Part shown: positions 39,883 to 47,660 of the stretch, piece after piece | Layout: every line of letters begins with the position of its first letter | Numbering within the stretch: position 1 is the stretch's first letter | Assembly: GCA_030373145.1 (NCBI GenBank) | Contig: JAUCZK010000020.1 | Location: 1 to 64,000, forward strand | DNA: 64,000 nt | From: Cyanobium sp. CZS48M | GTDB lineage: Bacteria; Cyanobacteriota; Cyanobacteriia; PCC-6307; Cyanobiaceae | Reading direction: 5' to 3' | The notes under the pieces: model-generated | What the model was told of the DNA's origin: nothing | The model's database searches: none | The model's input: the letters and a program-made list of their open reading frames with translations, nothing else | Made by a program: the position numbers and the translations under genes

Positions 39883-40239
39883 ATGTCGACGACCAAGCAG
39901 CACCGCAGGCCGCGCTGGCTTGGGCTTCTGGCCTGGGCTCCCCTGCTGGGTCTTCCCTTCGGTGGCATCGCTGGGGCGATGTCCTCGCCCTGGTGGGAGA
40001 ACTACGAGGTGCGTGAAACCTTTCTCTGCAACGGCACCAACAAGGTGGTGGTGGAACGCAACGATGCCCAGGCCTCGCTGCTGGCCGGCCGCTCCCGCAC
40101 CACCGTTTTCCGCGAAGACTCTCCGCTGCCGGGCCTGCGCTACGGCACCGATCGTCTGCGCCTGATCCTGCGCGGCGACGAACTCACCCTGGAGCGGCTG
40201 CCGCAGCGGATGCTCTGCCTGCGTACGGATCAGGTCTGA
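39883..40239 (+). CDS. secreted protein with MliC-like domain
   Basis: A 118-residue protein starting at ATG 39883 behind CACGGGG. A signal peptide (WLGLLAWAPLLGLPFGGIAGAMS) precedes ~85 mature residues with YEVRETFLCNGTNKVVVERNDAQASLLA and GLRYGTDRLRLILRGDELTLERL. The pattern (Cys-x-G...V.V...A.L...RY....L.L.GDE..LE) resembles MliC-type lysozyme inhibitors, with two cysteines (FLC, MLC) that could pair. The assignment is tentative. Confidence 0.6.
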   Translation: MSTTKQHRRPRWLGLLAWAPLLGLPFGGIAGAMSSPWWENYEVRETFLCNGTNKVVVERNDAQASLLAGRSRTTVFREDSPLPGLRYGTDRLRLILRGDELTLERLPQRMLCLRTDQV

Positions 40240-40243
40240 TGGC

Positions 40244-40429
40244 ATGACGCCCCTCCCCGACCGCACCGTGCTGCTGTTGATGGCCATCACCCTGGGAGCG
40301 GTGGCGGCCCTGGTGTTCTGGAGCGTGCGGCTCCAGCCTGCCCCCGAGACCCCGCTGCTCTGGAAGGAGAGCCCCGGCCGCAGCGCGCCTGCCGCCCCGG
40401 CGACCCAGCCGAAGGGCACCCTGCTCTGA
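40244..40429 (+). CDS. small single-pass membrane protein
   Basis: A 61-residue protein with one membrane helix (VLLLMAITLGAVAALVFWSV) near the N-terminus and a Pro/Ala-rich tail (SAPAAPATQPKG). It starts five bases after the MliC-like gene, in the same operon-like run. No family was recognised. Confidence 0.6.
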   Translation: MTPLPDRTVLLLMAITLGAVAALVFWSVRLQPAPETPLLWKESPGRSAPAAPATQPKGTLL

Positions 40430-40434
40430 CTCCC

Positions 40435-40800
40435 TTGGCATCTCCCGACGACGGCCACGAGAGCAAACGACAGCTCCACCCCCTGCCCAAGGGGCTGGTG
40501 GAGCTCTACGGCCTGCTGGCGGTGCTGTTCGTGCTGGTGCCCGAGTGGATGGCCGGTGGTGCCATGCGCTCGATTCCCGGGGTGCACCAGGGCAACCCCC
40601 TGCCGGTCACGGCCAGTGCCTGGCGCCGGCTGCCGGAGTTGCGCCTGGCGGCCCTGAACCTGGCCCAGCTGCGCCAGCTGGCGCGGCGCCTGCGCCTCTG
40701 GGGCTACGCCAGCGACAGCCGCGAGCGGCTCACCCTGCGGATCCTGAGGCGGCTCAAACGGATGCGCGCCTGGGAGGCGATGCTGCCGCGGGGGCTGTGA
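40435..40800 (+). CDS. conserved-looking hypothetical protein
   Basis: A 121-residue frame starting at TTG 40435, five bases after the previous gene. One hydrophobic stretch (LVELYGLLAVLFVLVPEWM) is followed by a basic helical C-terminus: LPELRLAALNLAQLRQLARRLRLWGYASDSRERLTLRILRRL (in parts LNLAQLRQLARRLRLWGY and RERLTLRILRRLKRM). That half resembles SAP/HeH-type helix-extended-loop-helix folds that bind nucleic acids, but the match is weak. It ends 15 bp before tRNA-Pro. Confidence 0.6.
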   Translation: MASPDDGHESKRQLHPLPKGLVELYGLLAVLFVLVPEWMAGGAMRSIPGVHQGNPLPVTASAWRRLPELRLAALNLAQLRQLARRLRLWGYASDSRERLTLRILRRLKRMRAWEAMLPRGL

Positions 40801-40815
40801 TAGCTTCCATTTCGC

Positions 40816-40889
40816 CGGGGCGTAGCGCAGCTTGGTAGCGCACCACTTTGGGGTAGTGGGGGTCGTGGGTTCAAATCCCGCCGCTCCGA
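40816..40889 (+). tRNA. tRNA-Pro (anticodon GGG)
   Basis: A 74-nt cloverleaf. Acceptor arms CGGGGCG and CGCTCCG pair with one G-U. The D arm includes AGCGCAGCTTGGTAGCGC. The anticodon stem CCACT/AGTGG encloses loop TTGGGGT, giving anticodon GGG, which reads proline CCC/CCU codons. The T arm is GTGGG-TTCAAAT-CCCGC. The discriminator is A; CCA is not encoded. A terminator follows 25 bases later. Confidence 0.95.
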
Positions 40890-40893
40890 TTCT

Positions 40894-41877
40894 TTAATCG
40901 TTCATCTCTTCTTCACCGGCTTCCCCAGCCGGTTTTTTTGTGTCCTCCGTCGCCAACAGGGCCTGCAGCGACGAGCGGCTGCTGTCCTGGCCGAGCCGGC
41001 CGCCAAGCTCCAGCCAGTGCTGCCAGCCTTCGCTTTGCCGGCTCTCGATCCAGTGGCTGAGCTGGGGAAAGGAGGCGCTGGGGCTGGTGCCGAGAACGTC
41101 CTCGAGCGCCTCGGTCAGCACCTGCAGGTCGTGCAGGTCGCCGAGGATGTCCTGGGCCTGCCTGAGGTCGCTGAGCCAGGGGCTGAAGGCTGGATCAAGG
41201 TAGGGCTCCAGGTTTTCGAGGCCATAGCGCACCGCCTTGATCCGCTTGCGCAGCCCATGCAGGGCCGGATCAGCAGGATCAGCGCTGAACCAGCCCGGTT
41301 CAAGAAACAGCCCCGCCGCCGCCTGGGTGCGCCACTCCCCCAGCCAGGGTTTCAGGGGCCGCTCCCCCAGGCTGGTGAAGCGGGGATGGTCCTGCCAGCG
41401 GTGCAGGCGCTCCAGCAGCTTCAGGTAACGGTGGCCGCGCAGAGACTCCGCCAGTCCCTCGAAGGCCCGGCGGCGATCGCGGCTCAGCTGCTTCATGGCG
41501 GGTCGCAGCGCCCTGGCCTCACGCTCCGGCAGCGACGGCAGCAGCCCGCTCTCCAGGCACTCCCGCAGCACATCGAGATCGCGGCAGAGCCCGGTGCGCC
41601 GGGCCACCCGGGCAATGCGGCGCTCGCTGATGCCATCGGGCAGGGTCAGGGCCGGCTGGAATTGCACCAGGGCGGTGCGCAGCCGCCGCAGGCTCACCCG
41701 CAGCTGATGCAGGGGTTCGGGATCGGCATCGGCCAGCACCTCCGGCTGCAGACGTCCCAGCCGCCGGGTCTGCTTCTGGATCAGCCGGGCGGCGTGGCTG
41801 CCGTTGCTGATGGCCTCCGGGGCCGGCAGCGATGGCGCATCAGACCGATCAGAGCCTTGGTTCCCGGCTGGTTCCAT
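40894..41877 (-). CDS. CHAD-domain protein
   Basis: A 327-residue helical protein of the CHAD family (conserved histidine alpha-helical domain), which binds polyphosphate. Basic/His helices are visible: EPLHQLRVSLRRLRTALVQF, ARRTGLCRDLDVLRE, HGLRKRIKAVRYGLENLEPY and LRQAQDILGDLHDLQVLTEAL. The family is often linked to polyphosphate granules or to CYTH phosphatases; no CYTH domain is present here. Its stop lies five bases from tRNA-Pro and its 3' end contains the tRNA terminator. PstS, a phosphate-binding protein, is its upstream neighbour on the same strand. Confidence 0.92.
   Translation of the reverse strand: MEPAGNQGSDRSDAPSLPAPEAISNGSHAARLIQKQTRRLGRLQPEVLADADPEPLHQLRVSLRRLRTALVQFQPALTLPDGISERRIARVARRTGLCRDLDVLRECLESGLLPSLPEREARALRPAMKQLSRDRRRAFEGLAESLRGHRYLKLLERLHRWQDHPRFTSLGERPLKPWLGEWRTQAAAGLFLEPGWFSADPADPALHGLRKRIKAVRYGLENLEPYLDPAFSPWLSDLRQAQDILGDLHDLQVLTEALEDVLGTSPSASFPQLSHWIESRQSEGWQHWLELGGRLGQDSSRSSLQALLATEDTKKPAGEAGEEEMND
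40915..40939 (+). terminator. intrinsic terminator after tRNA-Pro
   Basis: ACCGGC-TTCCCCA-GCCGGT makes a 6-bp GC-rich stem with a 7-base loop, followed by seven T (40933-40939). It lies within the last coding bases of the opposite-strand CHAD gene, so one sequence serves both a stop signal for the tRNA transcript and the CHAD C-terminus. Confidence 0.85.
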
Positions 41878-41933
41878 GGTCCTGGCTACTGCTAGCTCTA
41901 TTCTCCCGCCGGTCCCGCCCGGGCCCCCGGTTT

Positions 41934-43010
41934 TCAGCGGGGCAGGGGGCGCTTGAGCTGCTGGAAGCTGCGGCCCAGGGCCTGGCCGACCGTCAGACCC
42001 ACCGGCAGATCGCCGGCGAAGGAGCTGCCCAGCACATGGCGGTAGAGCTTGGTTTCCACCAGCCGGTAGGTGGTCTCCGGCAGGGGAATCGCCCCAACGG
42101 CCTTGACGATCTCGGGACCCTGGCGCACGAAAGCCGTGACGAACCGTTGCAGCTCAGGGCGCTTGAGCAGCTGCTCGTTGTTGATGTAGAGGAATAGAGG
42201 ACGGGAGAAGGGGAGGTAGCGCTCCTTCTGTACGGTTTCGAAGGAAGGACGCACGGCCCCCTTGGGCCCCTTCACCGCCAGTGATCGGATGCGATTGCGA
42301 TTGGCGTCGTAGTAGCTGTAGCCGAAGTAGCCAAGGGCCTGCAGGTTGTTGGCTACGCATTTCACCAGCACGTTGTCGTCTTCACTGCTGGTGTAGTCGC
42401 TTCTGGAGTTATCGGCCTGGCCGCTCACCGCCTTGTTGAAGTAATCGAAGGTGCCGGAATCCTTGTCAGGACCGCAGAGTTTGATCGGTCGTGCCGGCCA
42501 GGCACTGTTCACCTGATTCCAGGTCTTGATGCGGCCCTGGGCTCGCCGATTCCAGAGACGGCCCAGCTCTGCGGGGGAGACCTCCGTGGCCCAGGTGTTG
42601 CGGGGATTCACCGCCACGGTGAGGGCATCGAAGGCGATCGGCAGCTCGATGAAGCGGATCCCCCTGGCTTCACAGGCCTTGAGCTCCTGGCTGTTGATCG
42701 GCCTTGAGGCATTGCTGATGGCCACGGCCCCGGAGCAGAACGCACGAAAGCCAGCGGTGGTGCCGGTTTCCTTGAGCTCAAAGCGCACATCCCGACCGGC
42801 GGAGCTCTGGCGGAAGCGGCGGATGGCTTCGGCGGTGATCGGGAAGACGGTGCTCGATCCACTGATGCGGATCACCCTCTGGCTGCTCTGGGCCAGAGCT
42901 GAGCTGGGAGCCGCCAACGTCTGCAGAAGGGCCAGGGCGGCCAGAGCGCTCAGCGGCCGAACTCCCGGGCCCAGAGGCGAACGCAGCAGCTTCAGGTTCG
43001 AGCTCATGGA
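41934..43010 (-). CDS. phosphate ABC transporter substrate-binding protein (PstS/SphX type)
   Basis: A 358-residue periplasmic phosphate-binding protein. I chose ATG 43010 (MSSNLKLL) with AAGGG upstream over a GTG at 43031. The signal peptide ends SSALAQS. Ligand-binding motifs are IRISGSSTVFPITAEAIRRF (SGSST contacts phosphate), VAISNASRPI, and DKDSGTFDYFNKAV. It would deliver phosphate to a PstABC transporter encoded elsewhere. Likely induced by phosphate starvation, but I do not see a clear Pho box in the short upstream gap. CHAD lies downstream after 56 bp. Confidence 0.93.
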   Translation of the reverse strand, partial: SMSSNLKLLRSPLGPGVRPLSALAALALLQTLAAPSSALAQSSQRVIRISGSSTVFPITAEAIRRFRQSSAGRDVRFELKETGTTAGFRAFCSGAVAISNASRPINSQELKACEARGIRFIELPIAFDALTVAVNPRNTWATEVSPAELGRLWNRRAQGRIKTWNQVNSAWPARPIKLCGPDKDSGTFDYFNKAVSGQADNSRSDYTSSEDDNVLVKCVANNLQALGYFGYSYYDANRNRIRSLAVKGPKGAVRPSFETVQKERYLPFSRPLFLYINNEQLLKRPELQRFVTAFVRQGPEIVKAVGAIPLPETTYRLVETKLYRHVLGSSFAGDLPVGLTVGQALGRSFQQLKRPLPR

Positions 43011-43135
43011 GTGGTTGCCCTTCGACTCCACTCTGGGGGCCGAAGGCCTGCCTCTCCGTTAAAGCGCGGTTAGGGCTGGGTTGTGATTGCCACAACCCAT
43101 AGGCTGCCTGCCACGGCGTTCGGACGTTGAGGCGA

Positions 43136-43540
43136 ATGGATCCTGGCTGCAGTGGCGAGCCCGCTTTCGACGACCGGCTGGGTGATCAACCGCCGGAGCA
43201 GTGGGCTGAGCTGGTGCGTCAGCGGCGCCGCTGGTTCTGGGGGGAGGGCTATCCGCTGGTGCGGATGTTGCAGCGCTTTCTGCAGGAGGCGCCAGGCCTG
43301 GCCGAGGGCCTTGGTTATGCCGACAGCGAGAGCCTGCTGCGGGAGGGCTATGGCCTCGATCTGGTGCTGGCGGAGGGAGACAGCCAGGGCTCTGTTGAGC
43401 TGCCGGTCGTCCTCCACGCCCGGCTCTGCAGCTGCTGTGGCGAGGCCTTCAGTGCCCGCCGCCGCGATGCCCGCTACTGCTCCAGCACCTGCCGCTCCCG
43501 GGCAAGTCGCCAGCGCCGTCGCCTTGATCAGGAGTCTTGA
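43136..43540 (+). CDS. hypothetical protein with C-terminal zinc ribbon
   Basis: A 134-residue protein from ATG 43136. The N-terminal two-thirds are helical (LVRQRRRWFWGEGYPLVRML, FLQEAPGLAEGLGY). The C-terminus has CSCCGEAFSARRRDARYCSSTCRSRASRQRRR, quoted here in parts (CSCCGEAF, YCSSTCRSR): a CxxC...CxxxC zinc-binding finger followed by a basic tail, suggesting nucleic-acid binding. Function unknown. Its last codons lie in a 13-bp tandem repeat. Confidence 0.65.
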   Translation: MDPGCSGEPAFDDRLGDQPPEQWAELVRQRRRWFWGEGYPLVRMLQRFLQEAPGLAEGLGYADSESLLREGYGLDLVLAEGDSQGSVELPVVLHARLCSCCGEAFSARRRDARYCSSTCRSRASRQRRRLDQES

Positions 43541-43562
43541 TCAGGAGTGTTGATCAGCAGCC
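43524..43562. repeat. three 13-bp tandem repeats across a stop codon
   Basis: TTGATCAGGAGTC, TTGATCAGGAGTG and TTGATCAGCAGCC follow each other without gaps. The second unit contains the stop of the zinc-ribbon gene (TGA at 43538-43540); the third abuts the 3' end of the Nif11 gene. Each unit contains the palindrome TGATCA. Confidence 0.85.
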
Positions 43563-43567
43563 CGGAA

Positions 43568-43864
43568 TCAACCAGCCCAGCCTCTGATCGACCAGAGCAG
43601 CTCGCCGGCGTCCCAACCCAGATCATCAAAGAGGGCCACGGCCTTGGTGTCGTCGCTCTCCAGCAGCAACTGAGCAAAACTCTTCACCAGTTCCGCCGCC
43701 GTGAAGTGGAATCCCGCCTCTGCGGCCAGGACCGCCAGCTCTTCGGCTTTGAGGGTCCGCTTGAGCTTGTCCTGCAGATCCTCGTCAACTTTGATGCGCT
43801 CGATGAACTGGTCAACGGCAGGGATCATTGCAGGCCTGAAGCTGGAGCGAACTTTAACCTCCAT
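43568..43864 (-). CDS. Nif11-domain protein
   Basis: A 98-residue protein starting at ATG 43864 (MEVKVRSSFRPAM). VDQFIERIKVDEDLQDKLKRTLKAEELAVLAAEAGFHFTAAELVKSF, read in parts (FIERIKVDEDLQDKLKR, VLAAEAGFHFTAAEL), is the Nif11 pattern. In picocyanobacteria such domains form leader peptides of lanthipeptides (prochlorosins), but here there is no double-Gly cleavage site followed by a Cys/Ser/Thr-rich core; it ends GELLWSIRGWAG. It is therefore more likely a stand-alone Nif11 protein. No LanM-like enzyme is in the window. Confidence 0.8.
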   Translation of the reverse strand: MEVKVRSSFRPAMIPAVDQFIERIKVDEDLQDKLKRTLKAEELAVLAAEAGFHFTAAELVKSFAQLLLESDDTKAVALFDDLGWDAGELLWSIRGWAG

Positions 43865-43962
43865 CGTCTCTGAACCCTGCAGATTCAGAACAACACGGCC
43901 TGAAGCAATGGGTTGGCTGCGCGGTTCGCCGCCGCGAGTCCGCCGTGCTTCGCATCCACTGA

Positions 43963-44308
43963 TCAGTGCCCGGTCATCGTCCAGTCCTGAAACCAACCGC
44001 GGCGCCTCAGCCAGAACCTCTGCAGCAGGGCCACCAGTCCCATCAGCACCAGAACCATCCCATAGCCATAGTTCAGGTGCAGTTCAGGCATGCTCACAAA
44101 ATTCATGCCATAGATGCCGGCGATGAAGGTGAGCGGAGCACGGAGCAAAGATCGTGGACACAATCGTCAGTGTTTTCATCACCTGGTTCAGGCGATTGCT
44201 GATGCTGGCCATGTAGGCATCGGTCAACGAGTCGCACTGGTGAAGCAACAGCACCATGATCTGGGGGCGCAGGGGCTGGAAAAAGCTGCCCGGATCGATG
44301 CGCCTCAT
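43963..44308 (-). pseudogene. CorA-type magnesium transporter, C-terminal remnant with frameshift
   Basis: Frame 1 (44308-44150) gives LRPQIMVLLLHQCDSLTDAYMASISNRLNQVMKTLTIVSTIFAP (in parts: LTDAYMASISNRLNQVMK, TIVSTIFAP). Frame 2 gives LTFIAGIYGMNFVSMPELH and a second helix, GYGMVLVLMGLVALLQRFWL. Together they make the stalk helix, the GMN selectivity motif and both membrane helices of CorA. A 7-bp tandem duplication (44134-44147) causes the shift. The large N-terminal cytoplasmic domain is missing, so the gene is dead twice over. Confidence 0.85.
44134..44147. repeat. 7-bp tandem duplication that breaks corA
   Basis: CGGAGCA occurs twice in direct succession. Removing one copy restores the CorA frame exactly (FAP-LTF), so this duplication is the frameshifting mutation. 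Confidence 0.85.
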
Positions 44309-44457
44309 CCACGGAGTGTGGCGACCTTCGCTCCCCCTGGGGAGGGGTTGCTGCGCTGAAGCAGGTGCTCCAGGGCCAGACCCGAGGCCAGCAGGGTGCC
44401 CTGCAGCAGCAGGCAGCAGCCGATCTGTGCGCGGCGTTCCCAGAGCAGGCCCGTCAT
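44305..44457 (-). CDS. possible small membrane peptide
   Basis: A 50-residue frame starting at ATG 44457 (MTGLLWERRAQIG). It has one hydrophobic helix (IGCCLLLQGTLLASGLALEHLL) and a polar tail. It overlaps the end of the CorA remnant by a few bases. No ribosome-binding site or family was recognised, so this is a weak call. Confidence 0.25.
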   Translation of the reverse strand: MTGLLWERRAQIGCCLLLQGTLLASGLALEHLLQRSNPSPGGAKVATLRG

Positions 44458-44592
44458 GACATCAGTGGAAGGGGCCCTGCAGTTGAGACCACCTGCCACC
44501 ACCCCGCTGCTATCCGGGCGACATCACGGGGCATGGGGGATCACCTGAGGCGCCGGCCAGGGCCCCCGTGGTGGCGGCACCGCCACCCATGC

Positions 44593-44850
44593 TCAGGCCA
44601 ACCTGGTGAGCGCTCCGTACCCCGCCAGCCAGCGGTTCACCCGAGGACGGATCGAGGGGGGCACTTCCTGCAGCAACTGGTCGAGCTCAAGGGCCCCCAA
44701 CCGGCGCAGATCGCGCACGTTCACCCGCCAGAGCGCCTCCGCTTCGCGGATCAGCCGCGCCCAGGTGCGTGCTTTCTGCCAGCGGCGCAACTGCTGCTGA
44801 TGACGGCGCCCCTGGGGCGGGGCCGGTTCTGCCCGCTGCTCCATCGCCAT
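44593..44850 (-). CDS. hypothetical small basic protein
   Basis: An 85-residue frame starting at ATG 44850 (a second ATG two codons later). It is basic and helical: RRWQKARTWARLIREAEALWRVNVRDLRRLG, then LDQLLQEVPPSIRPRVNRWL (first part quoted in pieces: RRWQKARTWARLIREAEALW). The composition is protein-like, but I know no family. It lies alone between the CorA remnant and the exonuclease. Confidence 0.45.
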   Translation of the reverse strand: MAMEQRAEPAPPQGRRHQQQLRRWQKARTWARLIREAEALWRVNVRDLRRLGALELDQLLQEVPPSIRPRVNRWLAGYGALTRLA

Positions 44851-44986
44851 GGCGGCCCTCAGACCTTGCGCTGCTGCCCACAGCTTGTGCCTGGCCGCTG
44901 GACTTGACAGCCCTTCTCAACAATGAAGTCGTGATTGGATGCAAACGAGCTGGTGGGCATCAAGCGGTGCCCTGCGCTGGTGGGCT

Positions 44987-45970
44987 TCAGGCGGCCCGGC
45001 GAGCGGCTGATTCCGTCTCCACCGGCCTGACGGAGAAATCCAGTTCTCGCACTTCCCGCTCACTCAGGCGCCGGCTCCAGGCCTTGGCCACCGGCTCGTT
45101 CCAGCGGAATCCCGCTGCGCGGGCCCGGTGGCGCTGGTCGTAGGGCAGCTCGGCCCGGTACAGCTGCCGCGGCTCCAGCCCTGCCAGCAGCAGGGAGTCC
45201 AGCTCAGCGCAGCGCTCAAAGACCTGGGCCAGGTAGATGCAGTCGGTGAGGGCCCGGTGGGCGGCCCAGACCGGGATGCCGTAGGCCAGGGCCAGGTCCC
45301 GCACCGATGGGGTGGCCTTGAGGCGGCGCTCCCTGGGCCAGCGCAGGTCCTCCATGCTGCAGAGCCAGGGTTTCTCGATCGCCGGCAGCGGACCGCGACC
45401 GAACCAGGGCCTGTCAAAGGCCACGTTGTGGGCCACGATCACATCGGCGCTGGCCACCAGCTGCTGGAAGTAGAGGAGTCCCGCCTGCCAGGGCTGCTCC
45501 AATCGGCTCACGCTGGCATCGATGCCGTTGATCTCCTCGGCTGCGTTGCTCTGGCAGGGCAGCAGCAGCGACAGCTGGCTGAGCACAGCGCGGCTGGGCA
45601 CATGAAACAGCACCGCCCCCACTTCAATGCAGTGGTCGCACTCGGGATCCAGGCCGGTGGTCTCGGTGTCGAGGATCAGCAGCCGCTGGGGGCAGGCCAG
45701 CTGGGAGCCGGTGGCCTGGGCTGGCGGAGTCTGCAAAGGAGTCCGCAGGGGCGTGGGGACCACAGCGGCCGGCTCGGCCAGATCAGCCGGCTCAGGTTCG
45801 GCTTGGCTTGCTTCTGCCGCGTCCGGCACGAGGCTGAGCAAGCTGGTCTGCTGCCAGCCATGGGCTTGCTGGCCCCCTGGATCCGGGGACTGCGGGGATC
45901 CCGACGCTGCTGCCATGGGCCTGCTCCCCCGGGTGGTTGCTGTCCATGATCCCAGTTCCGGGGAGCCCAT
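44987..45970 (-). CDS. DnaQ-like 3'-5' exonuclease (DEDDh)
   Basis: A 327-residue protein. The exonuclease domain occupies residues ~95-250: LLILDTETTGLDPECDHCIEVG (Exo I with D and E), VIVAHNVAFDRPWF (Exo II) and AHRALTDCIYLAQVF (Exo III, HxxxxxD). It resembles DNA polymerase III epsilon or RNase T relatives. The first ~95 residues are low-complexity Pro/Ala/Gln-rich. The C-terminal ~75 residues (YDQRHRARAAGFRWN) form an extra domain seen in cyanobacterial members. Coding-like sequence continues in frame upstream of the first ATG (to about 46130) but without an ordinary start codon. Confidence 0.88.
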   Translation of the reverse strand: MGSPELGSWTATTRGSRPMAAASGSPQSPDPGGQQAHGWQQTSLLSLVPDAAEASQAEPEPADLAEPAAVVPTPLRTPLQTPPAQATGSQLACPQRLLILDTETTGLDPECDHCIEVGAVLFHVPSRAVLSQLSLLLPCQSNAAEEINGIDASVSRLEQPWQAGLLYFQQLVASADVIVAHNVAFDRPWFGRGPLPAIEKPWLCSMEDLRWPRERRLKATPSVRDLALAYGIPVWAAHRALTDCIYLAQVFERCAELDSLLLAGLEPRQLYRAELPYDQRHRARAAGFRWNEPVAKAWSRRLSEREVRELDFSVRPVETESAARRAA

Positions 45971-46459
45971 GGGGTAGGCGCTGGTGCTGGGAGTGCATTC
46001 CCCCGCCGGGCCGACGAGCGCCTCTGTGGGGATCCCCAGGGCGGCGTTCTGAGTCTCAGCCAGTCGCTGAACCAGTCCGTCGATGTCTGGCAGATCGAGA
46101 AGGTGTCTCAGTTGCTCAGATGTCAGTGAGATCAGGGGATCTGCGCAGGCTGAGGATGCCTGAACTGTGACAGATGCAGCTCCACGATGTTGACAGGCAT
46201 GAGCTTCGTGATATGATCAAATCATCGGATGCACATCGCCCCGGCGAACAATGCAACCAGATGGCGCTCTTGTCCTCTGCTTTTTCATTGTCGCTTGGCC
46301 GCTCGATGTCATGCATTTCTGACTGACTGAAATCCTGCTCAGGCAAAGAATTCTCTTGACCTGCATGGTCTTGAGTCGTGCCCGCTTTGTGGTTCGCAGA
46401 ACCATCTCTGCGCTGTGCGTGTGAGTGCTTCCGTTGTTGAAACATTGGAGATGAATCCC
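45971..46459. other. intergenic with a coding-like 5' extension of the exonuclease frame
   Basis: From 45971 to about 46150 the minus strand stays in the exonuclease frame and reads as protein (LTSEQLRHLLDLPDIDGLVQ, then AETQNAALGIPTEALVG). A TGA appears at about 46210-46220 and no ATG, GTG or TTG precedes the segment. Past 46200 the sequence is AT-richer and holds the promoter region of the coiled-coil gene. No RNA gene was seen. Confidence 0.45.
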
Positions 46460-46795
46460 ATGACCACGACAACCAACCGGAGTGACGTTGACCAAAGCCA
46501 GGTGAATGAACAACTCAGGACGGCGATCCTGGATAAGAAGCAAGCCCAGGTTGAGGCCTGGTCCAAGCAAATCGAGACGTTGCGGGCGGGCCTGCAGGAT
46601 GCGGCCGCCACAATGCGCAACGAAACTGAAAAACGTGTGGCCGATCTCACCGAGGCCCGCGATCAGGCCAGCGAGCAGCTGGTTCGGCTTCAGAACTCCA
46701 CCCAGGAGACCTGGGCTTCCATCCTCCAGCAGAGCGATGAGTTGTTCCAGGACCTGGCCGAGCGCTTCCATTTCTTCGTCGACGCTCAGAGCTGA
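46460..46795 (+). CDS. coiled-coil protein, phasin-like
   Basis: A 111-residue protein. I chose ATG 46460 (MTTTTNRSD) with GGAG ten bases upstream; ATG 46451 is an alternative. Most of it is one long coiled coil: QAQVEAWSKQIETLRAGLQ, DAAATMRNETEKRVADLTEARDQASEQLVRLQ (in parts: NETEKRVADLTEARDQA) and ending ELFQDLAERFHFFVDAQS. The layout resembles phasin-like or apolipoprotein-like helical proteins. It is followed by a PfkB-like fragment 102 bp later. Function unknown. Confidence 0.7.
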   Translation: MTTTTNRSDVDQSQVNEQLRTAILDKKQAQVEAWSKQIETLRAGLQDAAATMRNETEKRVADLTEARDQASEQLVRLQNSTQETWASILQQSDELFQDLAERFHFFVDAQS

Positions 46796-46897
46796 GCTCC
46801 GAGCCGCACAGGCCCAGCTGGCAAACAGTGTTCGCTCAGAGCTTGCTCACTATTGGCTCTATTCAATCAATTCACTTCTATCCAATTCAGTATAATA

Positions 46898-47575
46898 ATG
46901 ACGTCTGCAATCACTGATCAAACCGTTGAAGGCACAACCAACCTTGTTGACTTTTCTCAGGCCCTGAGTGAGACAACGGCCTCCACCCCTGCCGCACGCA
47001 CAGAAGCACTTCTCCCCGGTATCACCGAGTCGTTCTGGTTGCTGGTCACCAGCAATGCGCTGATTGAGGCCAGGGAGACCCAGGCTCTGACAATGATCCT
47101 TGAACGTGCGCTCCCCAGGGGTGTCTCCATGGCCCTGGAGGTGAGCTGGACACCTGAGCGTTGGGGGCTGCCAGCCTCTGCTGCACCGACCCCAGAAGTT
47201 CTGCGCCGATTCCGCCCCTTGGCCGAGGCCGCCCAGCTGATTCGTTGCGATGTCGATGAGGCGGAAGCCTTCTTCAACACGGCTGATCCGGTCGTGGTTC
47301 AACAGCGCCTGCCGCAGCTGCCGGCTGTGCTGGTCACCGGACCAGCCGGTGGCCTGCAGTGGAGCATCGGCGGCCGCAAGGGAAGGATGAATCCCGGACT
47401 TGTGGAAGACAACGACACCTTTCTGGTCAGATTGCTCGACAGGCTCTGCTCCCATCCCCAGTTGCTGGGGAATGCCGGACCAGGGATCGATGCGATTGCC
47501 GACCCCGATCTTCTCGCTGAACAGTTGCTCCTTGCGGCCGCACCGGCAGCCCAACGGTCCTCAGGGCAAGGCTGA
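46898..47575 (+). CDS. PfkB-like carbohydrate kinase fragment, probably inactive
   Basis: A 225-residue frame from ATG 46898. The middle is recognisable as the central ribokinase/fructokinase fold: FWLLVTSNALIEARETQALT, SMALEVSWTPERWGL, LIRCDVDEAEAFFNTADPVV and LPAVLVTGPAGGLQWSIGG. The N-terminal sugar-binding part is missing. The catalytic (D)TxGAGD motif is also missing, replaced by EDNDTFLVRLLDRLC. Without the GAGD base it cannot be a normal kinase. It is either a diverged regulatory relative or a decaying copy that still has an open frame. Confidence 0.6.
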   Translation: MTSAITDQTVEGTTNLVDFSQALSETTASTPAARTEALLPGITESFWLLVTSNALIEARETQALTMILERALPRGVSMALEVSWTPERWGLPASAAPTPEVLRRFRPLAEAAQLIRCDVDEAEAFFNTADPVVVQQRLPQLPAVLVTGPAGGLQWSIGGRKGRMNPGLVEDNDTFLVRLLDRLCSHPQLLGNAGPGIDAIADPDLLAEQLLLAAAPAAQRSSGQG

Positions 47576-47660
47576 ATCAGCTGCAATCCCCTCTCTCCAG
47601 GTTTGAACGCTTCACCGTGCGATCAGAATGGTTCCCCGTCCACTCCCGCAGAGGCCCTTG

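Noticed and set aside
43568-43864. Nif11 protein as a prochlorosin-like lanthipeptide precursor.
   Set aside because: No double-Gly cleavage site with a Cys-rich core follows the Nif11 domain, and no LanM-type modifying enzyme or exporter is nearby.
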